A stretch of 64,000 nt of DNA from positions 1 through 64,000 of the forward strand of contig CAZMAT010000010.1 in NCBI GenBank assembly GCA_964564435.1. The letters run 5' to 3'. Positions within the stretch are counted from its first letter, which is position 1. Each line of letters starts with the position of its first letter. Shown here in pieces: positions 57,087-64,000 of this stretch. A program made the position numbers and the translations under genes. Below the pieces are notes generated by a model. It ran no database searches and was not told the DNA's origin. It was given only the letters and a program-made list of their open reading frames with translations. This stretch comes from Fermentibacter sp964564435 (GTDB lineage: Bacteria; Fermentibacterota; Fermentibacteria; Fermentibacterales; Fermentibacteraceae).

Positions 57087-58024
57087 AGATGAAACCGACG
57101 CGGGAGGGCTGGATCGAGGGTCTCCTTGACGCCGCAGGCAGGGACGAGCGGATAGTCCTCCTCGACGCCGACGTGTCGAGGTCCATCGGCGGCGAGAGGT
57201 TCGCCGACCGCTTCCCGGCCCGGCACTTCAACGTGGGCGTCAGCGAGCAGGAGATGATCTCCGAGGCGGCGGGCCTGGCACTGGCCGGTTTCGTGCCCTT
57301 TGTGCAGAGCTACGCCGTGTTCTGCGCAGGCCGCGCCTGGGAGCAGATCCGCACGAGCGTATGCCACATGGGCCTCGGCGTGAAGATCGGGGGAGCCCAT
57401 GCCGGCCTGAGCGCCGGCCCCGACGGGGCCACCCACCAGGCCCTCGAGGACGTGGAGATCATGCGCGTCCTTCCCGGAATGACGGTCCTGGTCCCCGCAG
57501 ACTCGAACCAGACCAGGGCTGCCGCCATCACGGCCGCGGAGACGGAGGGGCCCTTCTACGTGAGGTTCGGCAGGAATCCCGTTCCCGAGATCTGCCCGCA
57601 GGGATGCAGGGTTGTGCCCGGCGGGGCCGATGTCCTCAGGGATGGCTCAGACGTCCTGCTGCTGGCGGCCGGAGCCATGGTCGGAGTCTGCCTCGACGCA
57701 GCCTCGATGCTCCAGTCTTCTGGGCTCGCGGCGGCGGTCGTCAACGCCTACTCGATCAAGCCGCTGGCGGAGGACCTGATAGTCGAACAGGCCTCCCGCT
57801 GCGGGTGCGCCGTGGCCGCCATGGACCACCAGGAGGCGGGCGGGCTCTTCGGTGCCGTGGCGGAACTCCTCGCCCGGCGATGCCCGGTTCCGGTCGAACC
57901 CGTCGGCGTGCCGGACAGCTTCGGCGAGAGCGGATCGCCGGAGGAGGTATTCGCCCGCTTCGGCCTCACGGCGGAGGGTGTCGCAGCAGCTGCCGTCAGG
58001 GCGGTTTCGAGGGCGTCTCGTTGA
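57083..58024 (+). CDS. Transketolase, C-terminal subunit
   Basis: This 313-residue partner has the pyrimidine-binding and C-terminal domains. The conserved Glu is in NVGVSEQEMISEAAGLALAG. PFVQSYAVFCAGRAWEQIR and AGPDGATHQALEDVEIMR follow. Together with the preceding gene it moves two-carbon units in the pentose phosphate pathway. The DeoC product links naturally to this pathway. GTG 57083 overlaps the N-subunit stop. Confidence 0.94.
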   Translation: MKMKPTREGWIEGLLDAAGRDERIVLLDADVSRSIGGERFADRFPARHFNVGVSEQEMISEAAGLALAGFVPFVQSYAVFCAGRAWEQIRTSVCHMGLGVKIGGAHAGLSAGPDGATHQALEDVEIMRVLPGMTVLVPADSNQTRAAAITAAETEGPFYVRFGRNPVPEICPQGCRVVPGGADVLRDGSDVLLLAAGAMVGVCLDAASMLQSSGLAAAVVNAYSIKPLAEDLIVEQASRCGCAVAAMDHQEAGGLFGAVAELLARRCPVPVEPVGVPDSFGESGSPEEVFARFGLTAEGVAAAAVRAVSRASR

Positions 58025-58091
58025 CTTTCGCGGCGCCCGTGGATAGGTTGATGCGCATTTGCAGTCCGTGGAACCAGCCAGGAGGATTGAA

Positions 58092-59003
58092 ATGGCCAGG
58101 ATTCTCGTCTGTGACCCCATCTCCCCGGATGCCGTAGCCGAAATAAGGGCTGCGGGTCACGAAGTGGTGGAGAAGCCGGGCATGACGCCCGACGAGCTCG
58201 TCGCGACCATCCCGGGTTTCGACGCGATGGTCGTCCGCAGCGCGACGAAGGTGACCAGGCCCGTGCTCGAGAAGGCCGCCGGTTCGCTCAAGCTCGTTGT
58301 CAGGGGCGGCGTGGGCATGGACAACATCGATGCGGAGGCCGCGAAGGAGTTCGGGGTCAAGGTCATGAACACCCCGGGCGCCAGCTCCGTGGCCGTCGCA
58401 GAGCTCGCCATGGCCCAGATGCTCGCATGCTGCAGGTTCATCTCCCGCGCCGACCGCACCTGCAAGGACGGCAAGTGGGAGAAGAAGGCCTTCAGCAAGG
58501 GCATCGAGCTCTGGCACTCGACCCTCGGCCTCGTCGGCTTCGGCAGGATTGCCCGCGAAGTGGCGAAGAGGGCTCTGGCATTCGAGATGAAGGTCATATT
58601 CTACGATCCCTTCGTGAACGACGCGGGTGGAATGGACGCCAGGAAGGTCGACCTCGACACGCTCTGCCGCGAGGCCGACTTCATCAGTCTGCACATCCCC
58701 ATGTCCCCCGAGACCAGGCACATCATCTCGAAGAAGCAGTTCGACATGATGAAGGAGGGTGTCGTGCTGGTAAACTGCGCCAGGGGCGGCACCGTGGACG
58801 AGGTCGCGCTCGGCGAGGCTCTCAAATCCGGGAAGGTCTTCGCGGCCGGCACGGACGTTTTCGAGAAGGAGCCCCCCGAGGACCTCTCGCTCGTCTCCTG
58901 CGAGAACCTGATCGCCACCCCGCACATAGGCGCCGGCACGGCGGGCGCCACGACGCGCGTCGGCGGCGAGGTCTCGAAGATACTGGTCGAGTACTTCAAG
59001 TAG
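58092..59003 (+). CDS. D-2-hydroxyacid dehydrogenase (phosphoglycerate dehydrogenase type)
   Basis: This is a 303-residue NAD enzyme. The Rossmann motif is GLVGFGRIAREVA. The catalytic residues Arg (RGGVGMDN and NCARGGTVDE), Glu (DVFEKEPP) and His (TPHIGAGT) are present. The length corresponds to the short SerA type without regulatory ACT domains. It may start serine synthesis from 3-phosphoglycerate. ATG 58092 follows CCAGGAGG. It precedes the four-gene membrane cluster by 28 bases, so they may share a transcript. Confidence 0.88.
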   Translation: MARILVCDPISPDAVAEIRAAGHEVVEKPGMTPDELVATIPGFDAMVVRSATKVTRPVLEKAAGSLKLVVRGGVGMDNIDAEAAKEFGVKVMNTPGASSVAVAELAMAQMLACCRFISRADRTCKDGKWEKKAFSKGIELWHSTLGLVGFGRIAREVAKRALAFEMKVIFYDPFVNDAGGMDARKVDLDTLCREADFISLHIPMSPETRHIISKKQFDMMKEGVVLVNCARGGTVDEVALGEALKSGKVFAAGTDVFEKEPPEDLSLVSCENLIATPHIGAGTAGATTRVGGEVSKILVEYFK

Positions 59004-59031
59004 TCCGCAACAGTCCCACCGAAAGGCGTCT

Positions 59032-60351
59032 ATGCTGAAACACCTCGAGCTGCTGCTCCTGGTGGCGGCGCTGCCCTTCGGTACCGCCACGGCCCAGACT
59101 GCCTCGCCCGGGGATCCCGGTGAGGCCGCCGCGGCGGTCACCGCTGACAGTCTTGCCGCCATCCCGACCGTGGAGCCTGAGGTCGCGGCCCCTCCGGAGG
59201 TCGGACCCGCGACGGTGCTGACGATCCAGGACTTCCCCAACGACGCGGGCGATCACCTGATCCTCTCCTTCTGCGAATCGCCGAACCCCGAGTGCGTCCT
59301 GGCATACCTCGTCATGCGCAGGACGCCCGGAGCCCCCGACAGCCTCGGCGGGCAGTGGGCGGCCGTCGAGAACGTCCCCGCCGGCGACCCGACCGAAGTG
59401 GTCGACGGCTACGACCCCGACTTCCTCGTGGTTCCGGGCACGCAGTACGAGTACCGCGTCGACGTCCTCACGATCGACGGCAGGCAGATCGAGGGCCCGG
59501 CGGTGACGCCGGACTTCACGCCCCGCGGCGAGGCGTTCCACACCGGGAAGCTAAAGGTCCTCGCGGGCTGCATCATCTTCATCGGCCTCATCTTCTACTA
59601 CTTCAAGAAGGCGCAGAGGGGCCACGAGCTGTACCTCAGGCCGATCCCCGGCATCGACGCCATAGACGAGGCGATAGGCCGCGCCACCGAGATGGGCAAG
59701 CCCATCCTCTACGTCCCAGGCCTCTCGTCGATCGAGGACGTCGCGACGATAGCGAGCCTGACGATCCTCAACCGGGTCGCGAAGAAGGTCGCCGAGTACC
59801 AGACCCCGCTCAGGGTGCCCAACCGGGACCCGATCGTCTACACCGTGGCCGAGGAGACCGTGAAGCAGGCCTACATGGAGGCCGGCAGGCCGGATTCCTA
59901 TGAGAGCAATTCGGTGTACTTCGTCACCGACAGCCAGTTCGCGTACGTCGCGGCGGTGAACGGCCAGATGATGCGCGAGAAGCCCGCGACCAACTTCTAC
60001 CTAGGCATGTTCTGGGCCGAGTCTCTGCTGCTGGCCGAGACCGGCTCGCTATCGGGCGCCATCCAGATCGCGGGCACCGACGCGATCACACAGCTCCCGT
60101 TCTTCATCACGACGTGCGACTACACGCTGATCGGCGAGGAGCTCTACGCAGCCAGCGCCTATCTCGGGCGCGAACCCAAGCAGGTCGGCGCCGTGAAGGG
60201 CCAGGATGCCTGCAAGGGCATAGTCATGGCCTTCGTGACGATCGGGATAGTGCTGTCCATTGTCGACATCTTCACGGGCGGAGCGGCCGACCCGTCGAAG
60301 TCCCTGCTCCTGAAGCTGCAGGGGCTCGTCGACGTAACGAGCCTCGAGTAG
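59032..60351 (+). CDS. Membrane protein with DUF6754-like domain (cluster gene 1)
   Basis: This is a 439-residue protein. A signal or first helix is at 1-22, then a fibronectin-III-like region (about 60-165), a helix at 182-200 (AGCIIFIGLIFYYF), a soluble core and a helix near 400-420. The core contains PILYVPGLSSIEDVATIASL, EAGRPDSYESNSVYFVTDSQ and IAGTDAITQLPFFITTCDYT. These blocks are what I recall for DUF6754 proteins, whose function is unknown. The core probably faces the cytosol. It is the first of four adjacent membrane genes. Confidence 0.78.
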   Translation: MLKHLELLLLVAALPFGTATAQTASPGDPGEAAAAVTADSLAAIPTVEPEVAAPPEVGPATVLTIQDFPNDAGDHLILSFCESPNPECVLAYLVMRRTPGAPDSLGGQWAAVENVPAGDPTEVVDGYDPDFLVVPGTQYEYRVDVLTIDGRQIEGPAVTPDFTPRGEAFHTGKLKVLAGCIIFIGLIFYYFKKAQRGHELYLRPIPGIDAIDEAIGRATEMGKPILYVPGLSSIEDVATIASLTILNRVAKKVAEYQTPLRVPNRDPIVYTVAEETVKQAYMEAGRPDSYESNSVYFVTDSQFAYVAAVNGQMMREKPATNFYLGMFWAESLLLAETGSLSGAIQIAGTDAITQLPFFITTCDYTLIGEELYAASAYLGREPKQVGAVKGQDACKGIVMAFVTIGIVLSIVDIFTGGAADPSKSLLLKLQGLVDVTSLE

Positions 60352-60370
60352 AGCGGAGGGAGGTGCAGAC

Positions 60371-61015
60371 ATGAAGAGAAACGTTCCCCTGATGATCGCC
60401 ATGATCGGCGGTCTCCTGATGATGATCCAGTATTTCATACCCCACCAGGCTTCACAGGATGTGTTCAACTACTACACCGAGTGGGCACCTCTCGTGGGTT
60501 CCTTCGCCCTCATCCTGGGCGTGGGCAGCATCACCAGGGTCCATGTCCACAAGATCAGGGTCAATGCTCCCAACTGGCCTTTCAGTCTTGCGGTCCTGCT
60601 GCCTCTGTACCTGATGCCTTTCTTCGGGCTTATCCTTCCTGCCGTTGTCGGTGGCGGAACTGAAAGCCCGGGGGTCTTCGACTTCATGTATTCCAGGGTG
60701 CAGATCCCCATACAGGCCACCATGTTCAGCATGCTGGCCTTCTACATCGCGAGCGCGGCATTCCGGGCCTTCAGGGCCAAGAGCGCCCTCGCAACGGTTC
60801 TGCTGGTGACGGCGATCATAGTCATGCTGGCGCAGGTTCCGATAGGCGACCTGCTCGGCCGCTGGCTCCCGGATACCGGTCTCTGGATCCTGAGGTTCCC
60901 GAACCTCGCCGCCAAGAGGGCCATCGAGCTGGGCGTGGGATTCGGCATGCTCGCCACATGTCTCAAGATCATCTTCGGCGTCGAGCGCGGCTGGCTCGGC
61001 GGGGCCGGGGAGTAG
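60371..61015 (+). CDS. Polytopic membrane protein (cluster gene 2)
   Basis: This is a 214-residue protein with about six helices (from PLMIAMIGGLLMMIQYFI to FGMLATCLKIIFG). Short loops carry charged residues such as HVHKIRVNAPNW. No known family is recognised. It begins 19 bases after gene 1 with GGAGGGAGGTG upstream. It is followed at once by gene 3, which starts at 61016. Confidence 0.75.
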   Translation: MKRNVPLMIAMIGGLLMMIQYFIPHQASQDVFNYYTEWAPLVGSFALILGVGSITRVHVHKIRVNAPNWPFSLAVLLPLYLMPFFGLILPAVVGGGTESPGVFDFMYSRVQIPIQATMFSMLAFYIASAAFRAFRAKSALATVLLVTAIIVMLAQVPIGDLLGRWLPDTGLWILRFPNLAAKRAIELGVGFGMLATCLKIIFGVERGWLGGAGE

Positions 61016-62020
61016 GTGAGCGGCATGACGAACCGATGGGAAAAGATGCTCAACATCGACAGGAGATGGCTCTATCTCCTGATCGCGATCGTGGTGATAG
61101 CACCGTTCTTCATCCGGATGGGCCTTCCCGTCGTCCCCACCCAGGAGGTCCGCAGCGTCTACGACCTCGTGGACAGCCTGGGGCCCGACGACGCGATCTT
61201 CATAGGCTGGGACTTCGACCCGGGCACCGAGGCCGAGAACATGCCCATGGGCGTCGCAGTCCTGAGGCATGCCTTCGCCAGACATGTCCCTGTCTTCATC
61301 ACCGCAGTATCACCTCTGGGACAGGGTCTTGCCGAGCAGGGGATCGCCAGCGTCTTCGACACGCGGGTCCCGGGGAACTACGTCTATGTCCCCTGGGCGG
61401 AGTGGGAGTCGGTGAGAACGGCCGGGTACGTCGGGCGCGACAGCCTCGAATCGGCCTGGGTCGCCGCCGGCAACTCGCTGCCGGAGGGGGCGAGGGGCTG
61501 GGTGTTCGAGGGCGTGGACTTCGCTCACCTGGGCTACCTGCCGTACTTCTCGCTTGTGATCCTCGGCATGGGATCCTCGATTGCTAACCAGTACCCCACC
61601 GACGCCTACGGCAACAACCTGCACGAGATGCCCATGCTGCAGGCCCACAAGAACCTGCGTGAAGTAGACCTGGCCGTCACCCTCGCCGGCTCCTCCGCCT
61701 GCATGTGGTGGGTCATCTACGGAACATCCCGCGTCGGGCTGCCGGTGGCATTCGGGGTCACGGCCGTCATGGCGACCGACTACTTCCCGTACATCCAGTC
61801 CGGCCAGATCGTCGGGATGATGGGCGGTCTGCGCGGGGCGGCCGAGTACGAGGTGCTGGAGACCGAGGGAGGATACACCGAAACCACGGGCAAGGCGTAC
61901 CGGGGCATGGACGTCCAGTCCCTGGCCCACATCCTCATCATCATCCTCGTGATACTCGGCAACATCGCGTACTTCGCGGGCGGCTTCCACAAGAAGACCG
62001 CGCTCAAGAGCAGGAGGTAG
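61016..62020 (+). CDS. Membrane-anchored protein (cluster gene 3)
   Basis: This is a 334-residue protein. One N-terminal helix (WLYLLIAIVVIAPFFI) anchors a domain of about 200 residues with DDAIFIGWDFDPGTEAENMP, MPMLQAHKNLREVDLAVTLAG and GVTAVMATDYFPYI. A second hydrophobic segment near 300-320 ends the protein. The domain has acidic clusters (GWDFDPGTEAEN) that might bind metal. The family is unknown. GTG 61016 begins directly after the preceding stop; ATG 61025 is an alternative. Confidence 0.75.
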   Translation: MSGMTNRWEKMLNIDRRWLYLLIAIVVIAPFFIRMGLPVVPTQEVRSVYDLVDSLGPDDAIFIGWDFDPGTEAENMPMGVAVLRHAFARHVPVFITAVSPLGQGLAEQGIASVFDTRVPGNYVYVPWAEWESVRTAGYVGRDSLESAWVAAGNSLPEGARGWVFEGVDFAHLGYLPYFSLVILGMGSSIANQYPTDAYGNNLHEMPMLQAHKNLREVDLAVTLAGSSACMWWVIYGTSRVGLPVAFGVTAVMATDYFPYIQSGQIVGMMGGLRGAAEYEVLETEGGYTETTGKAYRGMDVQSLAHILIIILVILGNIAYFAGGFHKKTALKSRR

Positions 62021-62025
62021 CGGAG

Positions 62026-62655
62026 ATGTACGAGACCATAGGGCTCTGGGTCGCGGCCATCTTCACGCTGGCCGTGTTCTCCTTCCTCTACAAGGAGAAC
62101 CCCCTGTACAGGCTCGCAGAGCATCTCGTCGTGGGCACGTCGCTGGGATACTCGATCGTCCTGACATACCAGCGGGTGATCTACCCCAGGCTCGTCGAAC
62201 CAGTCTCGCATGGCGAGAACCTGATAATGATCATCCCGGCCATACTGGGCCTCCTCTACATCACCAGGTTCTTCCCGAAGGTCGCCTGGCTGTCGCGCTA
62301 TCCCATGGCCTTCCTGCTCGGAACCAGCATGGGCGTGGCGTTCCCATACGACATGCAGACCTTCATCCTCAGGCAGATCCAGTCCACGATGATCCCTCTC
62401 TACACCCCCGGCGCCCCCTGGTTCGACACCCTGGGCGCGATCGTGATCGTCTTCGGGACCCTGGCCGGACTCATCTACTTCTTCTTCTCGAAGCCCCACA
62501 AGGGGCCGTTCTTCGGCTTCGGGTCGAAGGTGGGGATCTGGCTCATCATGATAGGGTTCGGGGCTACCTTCGGTTTCACCGTGATGGGCCGCATCAGCCT
62601 GCTGATCGGCCGGGTGCAGTTCCTGCTGGGCGACTGGCTGGGGCTCTTGAACTGA
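62026..62655 (+). CDS. Polytopic membrane protein (cluster gene 4)
   Basis: This is a 209-residue protein with about six helices, starting MYETIGLWVAAIFTLAVFSF. A helix YRLAEHLVVGTSLGYSIVL and a loop with Arg/Lys follow. No family is recognised. ATG 62026 has AGGAGG upstream and lies 5 bases after gene 3. The cluster ends here; a GC-rich hairpin follows. Confidence 0.75.
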   Translation: MYETIGLWVAAIFTLAVFSFLYKENPLYRLAEHLVVGTSLGYSIVLTYQRVIYPRLVEPVSHGENLIMIIPAILGLLYITRFFPKVAWLSRYPMAFLLGTSMGVAFPYDMQTFILRQIQSTMIPLYTPGAPWFDTLGAIVIVFGTLAGLIYFFFSKPHKGPFFGFGSKVGIWLIMIGFGATFGFTVMGRISLLIGRVQFLLGDWLGLLN

Positions 62656-62660
62656 AACAA

Positions 62661-62700
62661 CGGACCCGCCCCGGCGGATCAGCCGCCGGGGCCGGGTCCG
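62661..62700 (+). terminator. GC-rich hairpin after the membrane cluster
   Basis: CGGACCC (62661 onwards) with CCCCGGCGG pairs against CCGCCGGGG and GGGTCCG (to 62700) around a short ATCA-containing loop. There is no T tract, so it may be a weak terminator or a processing site. Confidence 0.5.
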
Positions 62701-62717
62701 ATCCAGGGCGGAGGCAG

Positions 62718-63236
62718 ATGAACAGGGCACTCCAGATGGTCCTCGCCGAGCTGCCCGTCACCGACGGGCTCACCTGCACCGAGGACCTCCGCTTCTTCTA
62801 CGAGGGCAGCCCCATCGCCGAGTGCGAGGCGGTGGGCGACACGCTCATACTCGACATACACTGCCACGAGCTGGACGTGCCGATCCTCATCGACGAGTTC
62901 GAGTTCTGCCGTCCCGCGAAGGCCAGGGGGCCGGAGTGGGTGCGGATCGTCCTCATGATCTCACCCGGGCGCGAGGAGCTGTCGGCCGTGAAGGAAGCCT
63001 TCATGTCGGCCATCGACAGGGTAGCGCCCGGTTTCGACGCTCCTCTCGACAATCCATTCACGAAGGGGGCCAAGGACATGGACAAGTACGTATGCGTCGT
63101 TTGCGGCTGGGTCTATGACCCCGAACTGGGCGACCCCGACGGCGGCATCCCCGCCGGAACGGCGTATGCCGACCTCCCTGACGACTGGGTCTGCCCGGTC
63201 TGTGGTGCTCCGAAGACCGAGTTCGAGAAGGAGTAG
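62718..63236 (+). CDS. Fusion of an unknown domain with rubredoxin
   Basis: This is a 172-residue protein. Residues 1-115 are an alpha/beta domain of unknown type with LFHCH-like metal candidates (IHCHELDVPILIDEFEFC). Residues 120-172 are a rubredoxin with CVVCGWVYDPELGDPDGG and CPVCGAPKTEFEKE, the two CxxC pairs that hold one iron. An internal ATG in front of the rubredoxin part (near 63078) could also give a separate protein. It probably carries single electrons in anaerobic or oxidative-stress reactions. ATG 62718 follows GGCGGAGG. Confidence 0.85.
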   Translation: MNRALQMVLAELPVTDGLTCTEDLRFFYEGSPIAECEAVGDTLILDIHCHELDVPILIDEFEFCRPAKARGPEWVRIVLMISPGREELSAVKEAFMSAIDRVAPGFDAPLDNPFTKGAKDMDKYVCVVCGWVYDPELGDPDGGIPAGTAYADLPDDWVCPVCGAPKTEFEKE

Positions 63237-63238
63237 CC

Positions 63239-63496
63239 ATGAAGAAGACCGTGGTGCTCATAATGGTCTCCAGCCGCAAGGAATCCGCGGCGAAGGTGCA
63301 GCAGATCCTCACGGGCTGGGGCTGCATGATCAAGACGCGCCTCGGCATCCACGAGGGAGTGCTCGACAACTGCACCGAGAACGGGCTCATAATCCTCGAG
63401 ATCGTGGGCGAGGAGGAGAAGAAGGCCGAGATGGAGCGCAAGCTCAACGTCATCCCCGGCGTCGTCGCGAAGCGGGTGGACCTCGAGCTTGCCTGA
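63239..63496 (+). CDS. TM1266-like iron-hydrogenase regulator
   Basis: This is an 85-residue small ACT-like protein. VVLIMVSSRKESAAKVQQILTGWG and NGLIILEIVG resemble the TM1266/'iron-only hydrogenase system regulator' family (NikR C-terminal-like fold). No hydrogenase gene is in the window. It follows the rubredoxin gene by 2 bases and overlaps the next gene by 8 bases. Confidence 0.8.
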   Translation: MKKTVVLIMVSSRKESAAKVQQILTGWGCMIKTRLGIHEGVLDNCTENGLIILEIVGEEEKKAEMERKLNVIPGVVAKRVDLELA

Positions 63497-64000
63497 CCCG
63501 TCCCCGGCCGGTTCCCTCTCTCTTTCGGAATCGCTCGAAGGGCTCTACGGACGCTTCAACACCAGGGCGTTCGTAGAGCCCGATCCTCTCCAGTTCCTCT
63601 ACAGGTACGACGATCCCGCCGACCGCGAGATCGCGGCCCTGGCAGCGTCATCCCTGGCCTACGGGCGCGTCGAGCAGATCGTCAGGAACGTGTCGAGGCT
63701 GCTGGACGCGATGGGGCCTTCGCCATCGGACTTCCTCGCGAGCTGCCGGTCTCCCGGCGATGCCTCGGGAGCCTGCTCCTTCAGGCACAGGTTCACCCCC
63801 GGCGAGGAGATGTCCGCGGTCCTGTTCGCGGCATCCCGGATCCAGGCACATGCGGGTTCTCTCCAGGAGACCTTCCGCGGTGCGGCCGGCGCGCATGAGG
63901 CCGGCGTGATGCTCGTGGAGGCCATTCTCCGCGAGGCGGGTCTCGCGAGATCGAGCATGCTGCCTCATCCCGGGCTCGGGAGCGCCTGCAAGAGGCTCAA
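63489..64000 (+). CDS. TIGR02757 family protein (partial)
   Basis: This gene runs off the window; about 170 residues are visible. LQFLYRYDDPADREIAALAASSLAYGRVEQIVRNV and FLASCRSPGDASG ... FRHRF match the start of the DUF2400/TIGR02757 family of unknown function, seen in anaerobic FCB-group bacteria. The start is TTG 63489, overlapping the previous stop. No catalytic claim can be made. Confidence 0.8.
   Translation, partial: MPDPSPAGSLSLSESLEGLYGRFNTRAFVEPDPLQFLYRYDDPADREIAALAASSLAYGRVEQIVRNVSRLLDAMGPSPSDFLASCRSPGDASGACSFRHRFTPGEEMSAVLFAASRIQAHAGSLQETFRGAAGAHEAGVMLVEAILREAGLARSSMLPHPGLGSACKRL

Noticed and set aside
1..64000. CRISPR arrays or prophage genes
   Set aside because: No regularly spaced repeats with unique spacers and no integrase, capsid or terminase genes were found.

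Overview
The window is a 64 kb piece of a GC-rich (roughly two-thirds G+C by eye), gene-dense bacterial chromosome. It contains one 100-N scaffold gap at 36724..36823, so it comes from a draft assembly. Genes are packed in long + strand operons with stop/start overlaps of the ATGA, GTGA and TTGA type. TGA is an ordinary stop codon. Three things point to an uncultured, Gram-negative, probably anaerobic lineage related to the FCB group, such as Fermentibacteria or a neighbouring candidate phylum. First, several large secreted proteins end in an Ig-like 'FlgD/sorting' C-terminal domain. Second, there is an outer-membrane barrel protein, LpoB, RseP and several lipoproteins. Third, there is an electron-transfer flavoprotein with a fused ferredoxin, a rubredoxin and a hydrogenase-type regulator. 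The taxonomic guess is inference only.

Region by region. 1..6512 is a lipid and energy operon: end of fabG, acpP, fabF, rnc, an acyl-CoA dehydrogenase, etfB, a ferredoxin-fused etfA, and a PHP-family phosphoesterase. 6476..11148 holds small secreted proteins, a GroES-like protein and the first copy of a 195-bp inverted-repeat element. 11374..18030 holds tRNA-Ser(UGA), a CYTH protein, a GT-C-like membrane protein, an MtfA-like peptidase, pyrE and an M16C peptidase. 18177..25235 is mostly exported proteins: a GH18-like hydrolase, a PEGA/TonB-C protein, a lipoprotein and a subtilisin, plus the second inverted-repeat element. 25232..27190 is dtd, maf and a radical SAM gene. 27261..31231 carries tRNA-Ser(GGA), a long Pro/Ala-rich TPR protein, tRNA-Ala(CGC) and a membrane protein with a decayed PP2C-like domain.

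31316..36611 is the classic SRP RNA, dnaX, ebfC, recR block followed by pgsA, pgpA, cinA and thpR. A 61-bp tandem repeat interrupted by the assembly gap precedes recA and recX. 39649..47112 is a translation and envelope operon: rplM, rpsI, rpsB, tsf, pyrH, frr, uppS, cdsA, dxr, rseP. 47550..53977 encodes an outer-membrane peptidase/propeller/barrel protein, an FGE-like protein, LpoB, a TPR lipoprotein and deoC. 54125..59003 is a UvrD-type helicase, a split transketolase and a 2-hydroxyacid dehydrogenase.

The least explained locus is 59032..62655: four consecutive membrane-protein genes of unknown function, the first with a DUF6754-like domain. They are followed by a rubredoxin fusion, a TM1266-like regulator and a truncated TIGR02757 gene. 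Other points worth a second look are the two matching inverted-repeat elements placed between convergent genes, the repeat array before recA that builds a promoter-like sequence at its junction, a disordered protein with a recurring short motif, and two genes whose most plausible start codon is CTG.
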